64,000 bases of DNA, from positions 558,280-622,279 of the forward strand of contig NZ_JAFHAP010000008.1 in assembly GCF_016938855.1 (NCBI RefSeq), given 5' to 3'. A program made the position numbers and the translations under genes. This stretch comes from Polycladomyces zharkentensis. GTDB lineage: Bacteria > Bacillota > Bacilli > Thermoactinomycetales > JIR-001. The notes beneath the pieces are model-generated. The model was not told the origin of the DNA. It saw only the letters and a program-made list of their open reading frames with translations, and ran no database searches. Shown here in pieces: positions 1-8,287 of the stretch; within the stretch, counting starts at the first letter, position 1; each line of letters starts with the position of its first letter.

Positions 1-555
1 CGCTTCGATATACAGATCCTGAACGGAATCGGTCAACAAGCTGATCGCGATCCCCATTTTGCGGATGACCCACAACTCCCCCTTTTGTTCCCGAACACGG
101 GACGCATGTGCTTCCAACATGGACCAGACGCGATGTGCCTCTTCCAAGCTGACATCGCCCGTTTTCAGTGTGCGGGCTATGACGTACAAGCGGAGGATTT
201 GCTCAAAATGGAGCGTCTTCACCCCGTTCCACTCATCAGCAAACAGATCCCACACTTCTTTCGAAACAATGTTACGTTTGATGATCTCCTCAACAGGCAG
301 CATCACCTCAGCAAGATTGGGGGACAATCGCTCCGCGATTTCATCCAGCGACAAATCATCTTTCATACGTTTGATCTTGTCGATCCGGTCCAATATCTTC
401 TGCTTCGGAAAAAAGGTTTCCTGACCCGTGTAGGTTGACTTGCGAATGAACCATTCCTCCGGGATCAGGTTCTTCCGCTTCCATCTGTAAAGTTGACCGT
501 ATGAAATGCCGGTGAGTCGCAACAATTCCTTTTTGGAGATCAACTTTTCGTCCAT
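1..555 (-). CDS. yhbD: YhbD-family (DUF4004) DNA-binding protein, partial
   Basis: The reading frame starts at the ATG at 555 behind a strong GAGGAGG and runs off the left edge, so only the first 185 codons are visible. The N-terminus has an HTH resembling the MerR type (LISKKELLRLTGISYGQLYRWKR is too long to quote whole; key pieces are SKKELL and SYGQLYRWKRK, residues 7-24) followed by a helical region rich in charged residues. This matches the Bacillus YhbD/DUF4004 family, usually about 220 residues, whose role is poorly known. A sigma-A-like promoter with an embedded palindrome lies directly upstream, suggesting autoregulation. Family assignment is from recall of the sequence and is fairly sure; function is not. 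Confidence 0.8.
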   Translation of the reverse strand, partial: MDEKLISKKELLRLTGISYGQLYRWKRKNLIPEEWFIRKSTYTGQETFFPKQKILDRIDKIKRMKDDLSLDEIAERLSPNLAEVMLPVEEIIKRNIVSKEVWDLFADEWNGVKTLHFEQILRLYVIARTLKTGDVSLEEAHRVWSMLEAHASRVREQKGELWVIRKMGIAISLLTDSVQDLYIEA

Positions 556-582
556 GGATGGCCACCTCCTCTCTCGATATCG

Positions 583-611
583 AATATAACATAACAATGT
601 TACGTTGTAAA
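583..611 (-). promoter_or_regulatory. Promoter of the yhbD-like gene with overlapping palindrome
   Basis: On the minus strand TTTACA (611-606), a 17-base spacer and TATATT (588-583) form a sigma-A-like promoter 28 bases before the ATG at 555. The perfect inverted repeat TAACAT-AACA-ATGTTA (587-602) lies between the two boxes, where a bound repressor would block polymerase. The gene product itself has a predicted HTH, so autoregulation is a reasonable inference. Confidence 0.55.
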
Positions 612-631
612 TCGTCATCAGCATAATAGAA

Positions 632-653
632 GAAGCTCCCATATGGGAGCCTC
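632..653 (-). terminator. Weak hairpin, possible terminator
   Basis: The palindrome GCTCCCATATGGGAGC is followed on the minus strand by a T-rich stretch (TTCTTCTATTAT). It could end leftward transcription coming from the truncated methyltransferase region. The T-run is interrupted, so this is a weak call. Confidence 0.35.
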
Positions 654-1080
654 CGTATCAACGCTTCAAACCACCAAAGATGGCTGTTTCCAACCATTTC
701 AGGCAAATGTCCACATGGGAAAAGCCGTTGTGCGCAACCAATCACACGGGACTTCAATGGACAACACGATGTTTTATTCCCGGTCATCATCCCGTTATTT
801 TTTTCCGAATTTGTTCTCCATACGACCGGTTCCGCTTCGCAAGTGGCAAGCAACCAAGGAATCGGACATCTTGCGGTGAAACAAGGTTCCGGCATACGGG
901 TCATGGGAGGACTCATGCTTCCGACTCAGGAACTCCACGCCATTTTGGAGGCAGCTGTGGGAAAGGTGATGAATGCAGAAACCTGATACGACATTGTCAA
1001 AAGATGACCCGAAGTTAATCCACCCAACCTGGACTGGGATCAATCCATTTGTATGAAACCAATCCGGTTTTATCCCTTTT
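654..1080. other. Intergenic stretch without a supported gene
   Basis: No frame here combines a start codon, a ribosome site and a recognisable family. A rightward frame from 630 to about 986 is open and protein-like at its end (LMLPTQELHAILEAAVGK) but has no start near its beginning. It may be the remnant of a decayed gene; the truncated methyltransferase just downstream supports the idea that this is a decayed stretch. Confidence 0.4.
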
Positions 1081-1341
1081 TCATCGTTGCCCCGCTTTTT
1101 CCAGCATCGGACCGGAGAAATCGACGAGTACGGCTTGGGAATGGGGGAAGCGATCCATCAGGTAATGACTGAGAATACCGTCGCCACACCCCAGATCCAG
1201 AAACAACCGGGGCGGATGCTGAGCCAGCAATTGCTCCAGCAACAATAGGTGCTCGGCAGCAAATGGAATGGATTGCCGAGTTCCTTCCAAGTAAAACGAG
1301 ACCGTGTGATCGTTTTTCCAAGCACTTTGCGTATGCTGCAC
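1081..1341 (-). pseudogene. Truncated class I SAM-dependent methyltransferase
   Basis: The GTG at 1341 follows GGAGGAACTGAC, and the 86-residue product contains the SAM-binding motif I LFLDLGCGDGILSHYL (about residues 47-62) and the following acidic strand AVLVDFSGPMLEKA. Class I methyltransferases of this kind are about 200-260 residues, so the frame ends right after motif II and the rest of the fold is missing. No continuation was found in the next frames. The gene is best read as a 3'-truncated remnant; a small functional protein is unlikely because most of the substrate-binding half is absent. Confidence 0.7.
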
Positions 1342-1470
1342 GTCAGTTCCTCCATTTTTCCCAATATTGACAATATCTTAACAAACTGGGAAACCACGGT
1401 CAACTGAGAAGAGTGACTGCATCAACAAACGCAAGTGAAGGGTCAACCGGCGTCGTTCTTCAAGGCACTT

Positions 1471-1833
1471 TCAATCATCGCCCGCATTTCCGTTTCCGGC
1501 AATCTCTCGTTTGGCTCGGATGAAGGCAATCAGTTGCTGAATCTCTTCTTCCGAAAGGGGTTGTCCGTCCACGGTCAGTTTTTGTCGGGACAACCGCGTC
1601 AATTCGATTTCCTTTCCTTCGGGACAAAAGGTGGGATCGTCGACACGACCGATCAGATAATCCACCGAGGTGTCAAACAGATCCGCGATGCTCTTGATCG
1701 CCTCCAGTGAAGGGCGGCGGTATCCCGATTCATAACCGGCATAGGTGCTTTTGGCAATCCCCAGTTGATCAGCGGTATATTGAATGGACCACTTTTTTTG
1801 TTTTCGCAAACCGATGATTCTGTCAAGGAGCAT
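1471..1833 (-). CDS. ansR: XRE-family repressor of the asparaginase operon
   Basis: A 120-residue protein with an N-terminal XRE-type helix-turn-helix (about residues 5-60; QYTADQLGIAKSTYAGYESG is the core) and a short acidic C-terminal extension. It is transcribed divergently from ansA-ansB, exactly as ansR is in Bacillus subtilis, where AnsR represses ansAB. The core sequence also matches AnsR as remembered. The start is ATG 1833, behind GGAGGAGAGGCG. Two copies of a GTWCGC-N5-GMGTAC palindrome lie in the shared upstream region and bracket the ansA promoter, consistent with its repressor role. That the released effector is asparagine or aspartate is family knowledge. Confidence 0.88.
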   Translation of the reverse strand: MLLDRIIGLRKQKKWSIQYTADQLGIAKSTYAGYESGYRRPSLEAIKSIADLFDTSVDYLIGRVDDPTFCPEGKEIELTRLSRQKLTVDGQPLSEEEIQQLIAFIRAKREIAGNGNAGDD

Positions 1834-1874
1834 CGCCTCTCCTCCTTCTCAACCATTTTGACACACCATGAAAA

Positions 1875-1891
1875 GTACGCGAAACGAGTAC
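1875..1891. promoter_or_regulatory. Candidate AnsR operator 1
   Basis: GTACGC-GAAAC-GAGTAC is a 6-5-6 inverted repeat with one mismatch, just upstream of the -35 box of the ansA promoter. The same layout recurs at 1939-1955. Assignment to AnsR is inferred from position between the divergent genes. Confidence 0.55.
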
Positions 1892-1898
1892 ATTTTGC

Positions 1899-1927
1899 TT
1901 GATTTGCGCCCTCATTCACCCTATAAT
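1899..1927 (+). promoter_or_regulatory. sigma-A promoter of ansA-ansB
   Basis: TTGATT (1899-1904), exactly 17 bases, then TATAAT (1922-1927), which is close to consensus. Transcription would start near 1934, leaving a leader of roughly 120 bases before ansA. Candidate operators lie immediately upstream of the -35 box and at the start site. Confidence 0.7.
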
Positions 1928-1938
1928 TACTCATGAAC

Positions 1939-1955
1939 GTTCGCAATAAGCGTAC
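1939..1955. promoter_or_regulatory. Candidate AnsR operator 2
   Basis: GTTCGC-AATAA-GCGTAC is a 6-5-6 inverted repeat with one mismatch, located a few bases downstream of the predicted ansA start site. It has the same spacing as the copy at 1875-1891, with centres 64 bases apart. Confidence 0.55.
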
Positions 1956-2056
1956 ACTCTACGTTAATATACAATGATTCATTTGTTTCTCGCAACCATG
2001 ATCCGGGATCGTTTGCATTCATGCTGAAATCCTGCGCGTGGAAGAGGTGAAGGGGT

Positions 2057-3064
2057 ATGAAGAAATTGCTGCTTTTGGCCACCGGGGGAACGATCGCATC
2101 CGTTCCGAGCGAGGAAGGACTGACCCCGGGAATGAACGCAGAAGAGTTGGCGAGGTACCTGCCGAAGGATACAGCAGATTATGAGTTGGAAAGCAAAATG
2201 CTGATGAATATTGACAGTACCAATATGCAACCGGAATTCTGGGTCGAGATCGCGGAAGCCATCTATCGGCATTATGACCAATACGACGGTTTTATCATCA
2301 CGCACGGGACGGACACGATGGCCTACACCTCCGCGGCCCTGTCCTATATGATGCAAAACGTCACCAAACCGATCGTCCTGACCGGTTCCCAAGTCCCCAT
2401 CAGTTTCAAACGGACTGATGCCAAGAAAAACATTGCGGATGCCGTTCGCTTTGCATGCGAGGAGATCGGCGGCGTATTCATCGTGTTCGACGGCAAGGTG
2501 ATTCAAGGCACGAGGGCCGTCAAGATGCGTACCAAGAGCTACGACGCTTTTGAAAGTATCAACTATCCGTATGTTGCATATATCAACGGGACGGACGTGA
2601 CGTATTACAAATCCGTCCGCGCCAAAAAACAGGGCGAACCGATTCTGGATACTTCTCTGTGCCCGGACGTGTTTGTCATGAAATTGCACCCTGGAGCCAA
2701 ACCCGAGTTGTTCGACTGCATTCGTCATCTATATAAAGGTGTGATCATCGAGAGTTTCGGGAGCGGTGGCATCCCGTTCCAAGGCAGAAATCTGCTGCCC
2801 AAACTGAGAGAGCTGACCAATGCGGGCATTGCGGTGGTGATCACCACACAATGCCTGGAAGAAGGCGAAGACATTCTGCTGTATGAAGTGGGACGAAAAG
2901 CCGCTCAAAACCTGATCATCCTGTCAAGGGACATGAATACGGAAGCGATCGTCCCCAAATTGATGTGGGCTTTGGGCAAGACAACCGATCTTAAAGAAGT
3001 GAAACGGATTATGGAAACACCCATCGCTGACGATATTTCCGTTTCGTCTGGGTTGTGTCAGTAA
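2057..3064 (+). CDS. ansA: L-asparaginase
   Basis: Hydrolyses L-asparagine to L-aspartate and ammonia in the cytoplasm. The 335-residue product has the two hallmark asparaginase motifs: [10 protein letters not shown] (residues 6-15, with the nucleophilic threonine 12) and the second active-site block [10 protein letters not shown] (about residues 83-92). TGSQVPI follows in the conserved core. There is no signal peptide, so this is the cytoplasmic AnsA type. Start ATG 2057 follows GAGGTGAAGGGGT. It is the first gene of the ansA-ansB operon, with the aspartase gene 208 bases downstream and the divergent repressor ansR upstream; the product aspartate is the substrate of the next enzyme. Confidence 0.95.
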   Translation: MKKLLLLATGGTIASVPSEEGLTPGMNAEELARYLPKDTADYELESKMLMNIDSTNMQPEFWVEIAEAIYRHYDQYDGFIITHGTDTMAYTSAALSYMMQNVTKPIVLTGSQVPISFKRTDAKKNIADAVRFACEEIGGVFIVFDGKVIQGTRAVKMRTKSYDAFESINYPYVAYINGTDVTYYKSVRAKKQGEPILDTSLCPDVFVMKLHPGAKPELFDCIRHLYKGVIIESFGSGGIPFQGRNLLPKLRELTNAGIAVVITTQCLEEGEDILLYEVGRKAAQNLIILSRDMNTEAIVPKLMWALGKTTDLKEVKRIMETPIADDISVSSGLCQ

Positions 3065-3119
3065 ATCCCACGCTGCAACGGATTCCCAGGCAGCGAGTTC
3101 CCAAGCCCCCACCTTGATT

Positions 3120-3162
3120 CGCGGGCAATTTGCTTCAAGCGAAGCGTACTACTTTGCCCGCG
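3120..3162 (+). other. Nested hairpin between ansA and ansB
   Basis: CGCGGGCAA (3120-3128) pairs with TTGCCCGCG (3154-3162), and inside it GCTTC-AAGC-GAAGC (3132-3145) forms a second stem. There is no T-run, so it is not a normal terminator. It may protect or define a processed end between the two cistrons. Confidence 0.5.
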
Positions 3163-3272
3163 CACTGCACCCCGGTTCGGAACAGCCTGATTCCGCCGTG
3201 GTGCGAGCCGGGAAAGCGATACGGATCGATTCATCAAACACGCCATCGATACGATGCAAAGGAGTGAACCCG

Positions 3273-4700
3273 ATGATCCAAGCATCTGCATATCGCAAGG
3301 AAAAAGATTTTCTCGGGGAAAAAGACATCCCCGCTGACGCATATTACGGCATCCAAACACTGCGTGCAAAAGAAAACTTCCCGATTACGGGATACCGCCT
3401 GGACAAATCGCTCATTCGGGCGGTGGCGATGGTCAAAAAAGCGGCCGCCCTCGCCAACATGGAAATCGGTCGCCTGAATCCCCGCTTGGGAAACGCGATC
3501 GTCACAGCCGCACAGGAAATCATCGACGGTAAATGGCATGACCAATTTATCGTGGATCCGATCCAGGGCGGAGCAGGAACATCCATCAACATGAACGCCA
3601 ACGAAGTGATCGCCAATCGCGCGCTGGAACTGTTGGGAGAGCAAAAAGGGAACTATTTCGCTCTCAGTCCCAATACCCATGTCAATATGTCCCAATCGAC
3701 CAACGACGTCTTCCCCACCGCGATCCACATCGCGACGTTGACGCTTTTGGATCAACTGCTGGAAACCATGAAACACATGCATCAAGTGTTTGAGAAGAAA
3801 GCGGAGGAATTCGACCCGATCATCAAAATGGGGCGGACCCATCTGCAGGATGCCGTCCCCATCCGACTCGGTCAGGAGTTTGAAGCGTACAGCCGGGTGT
3901 TGGGACGCGACATCAAACGGATTGAGCAATCGCGCCAGCATCTGTACGAAGTCAACATGGGTGCCACAGCCGTTGGCACGGGATTGAACGCCGATCCACG
4001 CTACATCGAAAGTGTGGTCAAACATCTGGCCGAGATCAGCGGGTATCCGTTGGTGCGTGCCGATCATCTCGTGGATGCCACACAGAACACGGATGCGTAT
4101 ACGGAAGTCTCTGCGGCACTGAAAGTGTGCATGATGAACATGTCCAAGATCGCCAACGACTTGCGTCTGATGGCATCCGGTCCCCGCACGGGACTCGGGG
4201 AAATTACGCTGCCGGCCCGTCAGCCCGGCTCCTCCATCATGCCCGGAAAAGTAAACCCCGTCATGGCGGAAGTCATCAACCAGGTCGCCTTTCAAGTGAT
4301 CGGCAATGATCATACCATCTGCTTGGCATCCGAAGCAGGACAGCTTGAATTGAACGTGATGGAACCCGTCCTGGTGTTTAACCTGCTGCAATCGATCAGC
4401 ATCATGAACAATGCATTTCGCGTATTTACGGATTATTGCTTGTCCGGAATCCAAGCAAACAAAGAACGTTTAAAGGAGTACGTGGAAAAGAGCGTGAGCG
4501 TCATCACCGCCGTGAACCCGCACATCGGATATGAAACAGCCGCCCGGATCGCGCGGGAGGCTGTGTTGACAGGACAATCGATCCGGGAATTGTGTCTGAA
4601 GTATGATGTCCTGACCGAAGAGGAACTGGACCTCATACTGGACCCTTACGAAATGACGCATCCCGGAATCGCCGGTGCTTCTCTGTTGGACAAACAGTGA
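3273..4700 (+). CDS. ansB: Aspartate ammonia-lyase (aspartase)
   Basis: Converts L-aspartate to fumarate and ammonia, feeding the TCA cycle. The 475-residue length equals that remembered for Bacillus AnsB. The fumarase/aspartase superfamily signature GSSIMPGKVNP is present near residue 320, with the earlier conserved blocks SQSTNDVFPTA and GRTHLQDAVP. The frame is open further upstream to 3114, but the ATG at 3273 has AAAGGAG nine bases ahead and begins the conserved N-terminus (RKEKDFLGEKDIPADAYYG), so it is taken as the start. It is co-transcribed with ansA and probably under AnsR control. Confidence 0.95.
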   Translation: MIQASAYRKEKDFLGEKDIPADAYYGIQTLRAKENFPITGYRLDKSLIRAVAMVKKAAALANMEIGRLNPRLGNAIVTAAQEIIDGKWHDQFIVDPIQGGAGTSINMNANEVIANRALELLGEQKGNYFALSPNTHVNMSQSTNDVFPTAIHIATLTLLDQLLETMKHMHQVFEKKAEEFDPIIKMGRTHLQDAVPIRLGQEFEAYSRVLGRDIKRIEQSRQHLYEVNMGATAVGTGLNADPRYIESVVKHLAEISGYPLVRADHLVDATQNTDAYTEVSAALKVCMMNMSKIANDLRLMASGPRTGLGEITLPARQPGSSIMPGKVNPVMAEVINQVAFQVIGNDHTICLASEAGQLELNVMEPVLVFNLLQSISIMNNAFRVFTDYCLSGIQANKERLKEYVEKSVSVITAVNPHIGYETAARIAREAVLTGQSIRELCLKYDVLTEEELDLILDPYEMTHPGIAGASLLDKQ

Positions 4701-4801
4701 CGGATCGACACCGAACGCCATCGCCATACGAAAAGCCCTTTTCAGCAGAGAAGAAACGACGTGAGATTTGCAAAGTGCTCTGCCATCCCGATTTCGGGTG
4801 A

Positions 4802-4859
4802 GCCGTTTTCCCTCTCGCTCTTCTTTTGCAGGCTCCAGGGGCGCTTGTGGGAAAACGGC
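4802..4859. repeat. Long-loop inverted repeat between convergent genes
   Basis: GCCGTTTTCCC (4802-4812) and GGGAAAACGGC (4849-4859) are perfect 11-base arms with a 36-base loop. It sits between the convergent ansB and spoIIIAH genes and may terminate from both sides. Similar long-loop hairpins with GGGA..CGG and TTTCCC elements occur at 30892, 50771 and 53030. Confidence 0.5.
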
Positions 4860-4883
4860 CAACCTCCTTCAGAATAGCAGGGG

Positions 4884-5154
4884 GTGACTTGCCCCAAACG
4901 GCTGAAGCACCAGAGGCCTTCTCGCTCCATCCGGCGTGGCAACCCACATCCATCCACGATGGCTTCTTCCAGGCCCGGGTTCATTTTCGTAACGTGCTTT
5001 CGCTCGCATAGTCGTTTTCAATGGTTTCGCACTTCTCGACTCCATTGTACCAAAAATTCTGTCGGACTTGCGAGAGGGACAAAGCCCTCCCGCGTCCGAC
5101 GCTCGCTTTCATCCAAACCCTGAAGGACTGGGTTTTCCCGCACGCTCTTTATAA
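4884..5154 (+). repeat. Dispersed repeat, copy A (long form)
   Basis: About 271 bp, closely similar to 24059-24340. It starts at GTGACTTGCCCC, passes through GGCTGAAGCACCAGAGGC, CAACCCACATCCA and TTTTCGTAACG..TTTCGCTC, then a long hairpin (GTCGGAC...GTCCGAC with inner GAGGG/CCCTC, 5060-5100) and ends at GGGTTTTCCCGC. Shorter copies of the first half occur at 36648, 57445, 60455 and 63780. Paired hairpins near both ends and the AGCCGTG-like motif recall IS200/IS605 ends, but no transposase lies inside. It fills most of the ansB-spoIIIAH gap. Confidence 0.75.
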
Positions 5155-5228
5155 ATGGGGCGACTCCAGCCGTGGCTGGGGAGCGTTGACGGGATATCGG
5201 GTCCGTGAACTTGTCTTTCTCCTCATTT

Positions 5229-5780
5229 TCAAGGCCGATAGGCCACCGACACCTGTGTTGCCGGGATGTTCAACCGTTCTTTCACCAGACCGATCAGTTT
5301 TACCACTTGCCGGTTGGCCAATTGGTCCGCCTGCACGATCACATCCACATGACGATCGTTCGTAATCACGACGGCATCGTGATATCCCTCACTGCGGATC
5401 AGCTCTTCCAGAACGGACTCCGTTTTGTCTACTTTCATCAATTGGTTGATTTTCGCTTCTGCTTCCTTCAGTTGTTGCGGGCTTGATTCGGGGTCCGTCA
5501 GTATTTTCATGTATTCCTCCGTCATTTTGGACCTGAGCGTACTTCGCTGCAATTGGTATCCGACAAAGTAATCGCTGTTATTTTCCTCCGACAACGCCTT
5601 ATTTGCGTCGGATGGCGATTTGGTCGTTTTGACACTCACATCCGCCGGAGCAGGTCCTTTCTCCTTCTGAGCCGCCTGATTGGCCGGCTCCACCGGGCCG
5701 GTCACGATATAATAAGCGGACAACACCACCATCAAGGTAAGCATCGTCACCAACCACATGGTTTGCTTGTTCATGGTCAT
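5229..5780 (-). CDS. spoIIIAH: Stage III sporulation protein AH
   Basis: Mother-cell component of the SpoIIIA-SpoIIQ channel that joins the mother cell to the engulfed forespore; SpoIIIAH binds SpoIIQ across the intermembrane space. The 183-residue product has one N-terminal membrane span (about residues 8-28), a low-complexity linker and a C-terminal ring-building (YscJ/FliF-like) domain ending VVKLIGLVKERLNIPATQVS. Start ATG 5780 follows GGAGGGGTATTC. It is the last gene of the eight-gene operon, 13 bases after spoIIIAG. Confidence 0.95.
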   Translation of the reverse strand: MTMNKQTMWLVTMLTLMVVLSAYYIVTGPVEPANQAAQKEKGPAPADVSVKTTKSPSDANKALSEENNSDYFVGYQLQRSTLRSKMTEEYMKILTDPESSPQQLKEAEAKINQLMKVDKTESVLEELIRSEGYHDAVVITNDRHVDVIVQADQLANRQVVKLIGLVKERLNIPATQVSVAYRP

Positions 5781-5793
5781 GAATACCCCTCCT

Positions 5794-6414
5794 TCACCCT
5801 TTTGGCAATACGGCGATCTTGTGGATCGGGACGTCCAGCACCCGTTGAACGGCTTCGATGATAGCGGCTTTCACCTGCAGATTTTCCGCCCCTTTGGCTA
5901 CGATCAACACTCCCGTTACACTCGGCTTCAACCGTTTGACCACGATGGGTCGCTCCCCGTCTCCTCCCCGGTACAGCACCACTTTTTCATCCTCACTTTG
6001 TTCCTGGATCTTACGCGTCCCCCCTCTGCGGTCGTTTTCTTCAGTCGTCTGCTCCTGCGTCCGCGAATCCTGGGCCAGCACTTCTTCTTCCGTGGATGCC
6101 ATGTTGATCATCACGGTGACATCTTCCACTCCGACAATTTTGCTGAGTGTTTCGGACAGTTGCGATTCATACTCTGCTTCGTAATCATGGATCGTCATTT
6201 TTTCCGACGACTTTCTTCCTGCGCTTTCCACTGCGGGTTGCAGTTGGCGGGCGGAATCCGACGGAACCACTTCATTCTGGACGGAGAAAAATGAAGAGAG
6301 GATCATCAACCCGGCCCCCAAACACCCCAGCAGAATCAACCACCGAAATGGTTGGATGCGTGATTTCCCTTGTGCGCCGCTTCCTTCCAACTGTTCCAAC
6401 AGCCGTTTGAACAC
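5794..6414 (-). CDS. spoIIIAG: Stage III sporulation protein AG
   Basis: Forms the large ring of the SpoIIIA-SpoIIQ channel. The 206-residue product has a cytoplasmic N-terminus, one membrane span (about residues 25-43) and an extracytoplasmic ring-building motif region (YESQLSETLSKIVGVEDVTV and SVTGVLIVAKGAENLQVKAA) interrupted by a charged insertion typical of SpoIIIAG. The start is the GTG at 6414, behind GAGGGGAATCCG, 13 bases after spoIIIAF. Mother-cell, sigma-E dependent expression is established for the family. Confidence 0.95.
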   Translation of the reverse strand: MFKRLLEQLEGSGAQGKSRIQPFRWLILLGCLGAGLMILSSFFSVQNEVVPSDSARQLQPAVESAGRKSSEKMTIHDYEAEYESQLSETLSKIVGVEDVTVMINMASTEEEVLAQDSRTQEQTTEENDRRGGTRKIQEQSEDEKVVLYRGGDGERPIVVKRLKPSVTGVLIVAKGAENLQVKAAIIEAVQRVLDVPIHKIAVLPKG

Positions 6415-6427
6415 CGGATTCCCCTCC

Positions 6428-7078
6428 CTAACCTGCTTGTTCCACCGACACGCGGATTTGGCCGGGGCGCAAATGCCATGTCTCCTCCAAGTAGGTGCGG
6501 ATACGGCGGTACAGCGCCTCGTTCCCTGCCCCCTCCTGCTTTACCGGTTCCTGTTTCATCGTGTCGATCTCGACCGGTCCCACCTCCTTGACCGGTGCCA
6601 CTGACGTCCGTCCCTCCCGTGATCCGGGGTCTTCCGGTATGACAACCAGCGAAACGAGCGAGACACCGGGCGGTCGGTTGTCTGCAGGTGGAGCGGCTTG
6701 GACATGTACGGAGGTAACGGTGACGTGGAAACGATTCTCGACCTCCCGCCGGATCGATTGAGCCATTTGGTCCTCTGCCTGCTCCTTGATCAGCCGGTCC
6801 TGCGTCCGGCTCAACGTTTCCCCGCGTTGCCGGATGGATTCCAATGATGTCATGTCTTGTACATCGGTACCGCCGTTCCGAAAGGCCAAGGCAGAGACAT
6901 CCCAGTCTTTGCGGATCAGGGAAAAGACAGGGGACAAAATGGCCAGGATGATCAAAAGACCCATGACGAGCTTCACGTACCGATCCATCGAATGATTGGG
7001 CAACAAGAGATCGATAAACGTGGCGATGAGAACAAGCAGTACGATCTGTCGCAGCCAATCGCTGATCAGTTCTATCAT
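6428..7078 (-). CDS. spoIIIAF: Stage III sporulation protein AF
   Basis: SpoIIIA channel component with two N-terminal membrane segments (about residues 6-24 and 36-54, the second LVMGLLIILAILSPVF) and a soluble C-terminal domain rich in charged residues. ATG 7078 is preferred because AGGTG lies nine bases ahead; upstream GTG 7090 and ATG 7087 are in frame but have no spaced ribosome site. The gene begins immediately after the spoIIIAE stop codon, implying translational coupling. Confidence 0.9.
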   Translation of the reverse strand: MIELISDWLRQIVLLVLIATFIDLLLPNHSMDRYVKLVMGLLIILAILSPVFSLIRKDWDVSALAFRNGGTDVQDMTSLESIRQRGETLSRTQDRLIKEQAEDQMAQSIRREVENRFHVTVTSVHVQAAPPADNRPPGVSLVSLVVIPEDPGSREGRTSVAPVKEVGPVEIDTMKQEPVKQEGAGNEALYRRIRTYLEETWHLRPGQIRVSVEQAG

Positions 7079-7090
7079 GATCCCCATCAC

Positions 7091-8278
7091 CTACCGCATC
7101 ATGACCGAGATATTTCCCGCGGCGACAATAATCGTGACGGCCAGGAAAAACATCAACCCCACAGTGGCCAGCGACGCAAACACATAGATGAGTGTTTTGC
7201 CGATGATGTTGAGACATTGGATGATCGGGCTGTTGCCCAAGGGTTGCATCACCGCTGCCGAAAAGTTGTAGATGAAAGCGAGCGACAAAATCTTGACCGC
7301 AGGAAACGCACTGATCAGGAGGAGAATCAACACGCCTGCCATACCGATGGCATTTTTGACCAAGAGAGACGCCCCGATCACCGTATCCGCCGCGTCGGAA
7401 AACATGCGCCCCACCACGGGAACAAAGTTGCCTGCCACATATTTGGCCGTCCGAATCGTCACACCGTCCGCCACCGCCGCCGTAGCCCCCTGCACCGAGA
7501 TCACGGCGAGAAAGATCGTGAGCAGCGACCCCAGCAAGCCGACACTGATCCTGCGCAACAAATTGGCCAACTGGTTCACCTTGTACTTCTCGGACAAACA
7601 GCTGACAATGCCCAATACCGCCGAGAAAAACAAGAGCGGAAAGACGACCGCATAGATCAACGTACCGATCGCGTGAATCATGAACACGATCAGCGGGTGG
7701 AACATCGCGACTGAGCCGACATTGCCCATCGAAGCCAAAAGCGTCAACACGAGCGGCACCAGCGCGATCATGAACTGGATCATGGTATGGATCGCCGATT
7801 TGGCTGAGTCGACGGCGGTGGAAAAGCTGTCGATGGCCAGGATGATGATGACCATGAACGCCACTGCATACGCCACTTTGCTTACCTGTTTTTGCTCGAA
7901 CGCCGTTTGCAGTGTCTGGAGCAACATGCTGAACACCGTCAGGATGATGATGGTGCCCAGCAATTTTCCGTTGTACAGCACCTCGTGAAAAAAGTAACGC
8001 AACATGCCCTCCAACACGTCGCTCAACTGAAACCCGTCCCGCGATTTGGACAAGATCAGGTCAAACAAGCCGGGGGGTTGTTGACCGGGAAAAAACTTGC
8101 CGTACTCCTGTTGCAATTGTCTCCAGTAGGATTCCAACTCCTGTGTCTGCAATTGATCCAATTGCGTCTTCACTACGTGATCCTGCAAGGACGCTTCCGA
8201 GGCAGCCTGTACGATCGACGGCGCCAAGATCCAGAAAAGTGACAAGAACATCAGTAAGGACCATCGTTTGTGCATCAT
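7091..8278 (-). CDS. spoIIIAE: Stage III sporulation protein AE
   Basis: Polytopic membrane protein of the SpoIIIA complex. The 395-residue product begins with a signal-type hydrophobic segment ending at IVQAASEA (residues 1-28), then a soluble stretch, and from about residue 100 a series of membrane spans, consistent with the transporter-like SpoIIIAE family. It lies between spoIIIAD and spoIIIAF in the standard order, with nine bases to spoIIIAD. Confidence 0.95.
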   Translation of the reverse strand: MMHKRWSLLMFLSLFWILAPSIVQAASEASLQDHVVKTQLDQLQTQELESYWRQLQQEYGKFFPGQQPPGLFDLILSKSRDGFQLSDVLEGMLRYFFHEVLYNGKLLGTIIILTVFSMLLQTLQTAFEQKQVSKVAYAVAFMVIIILAIDSFSTAVDSAKSAIHTMIQFMIALVPLVLTLLASMGNVGSVAMFHPLIVFMIHAIGTLIYAVVFPLLFFSAVLGIVSCLSEKYKVNQLANLLRRISVGLLGSLLTIFLAVISVQGATAAVADGVTIRTAKYVAGNFVPVVGRMFSDAADTVIGASLLVKNAIGMAGVLILLLISAFPAVKILSLAFIYNFSAAVMQPLGNSPIIQCLNIIGKTLIYVFASLATVGLMFFLAVTIIVAAGNISVMMR

Positions 8279-8287
8279 CCATCATCC

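Noticed and set aside
356-916. 186-codon leftward frame overlapping yhbD
   Set aside because: It runs antiparallel-frame through the promoter and start of yhbD and has no ribosome site or recognisable domain.
630-986. Open rightward frame ending in a protein-like stretch (LMLPTQELHAILEAAVGK)
   Set aside because: No start codon or ribosome site near its beginning and no family match; at most a gene remnant.
3114-3272. N-terminal extension of aspartase
   Set aside because: The frame is open, but the extension contains the intercistronic hairpin and lacks a ribosome site, while ATG 3273 has a good one and gives the family length.
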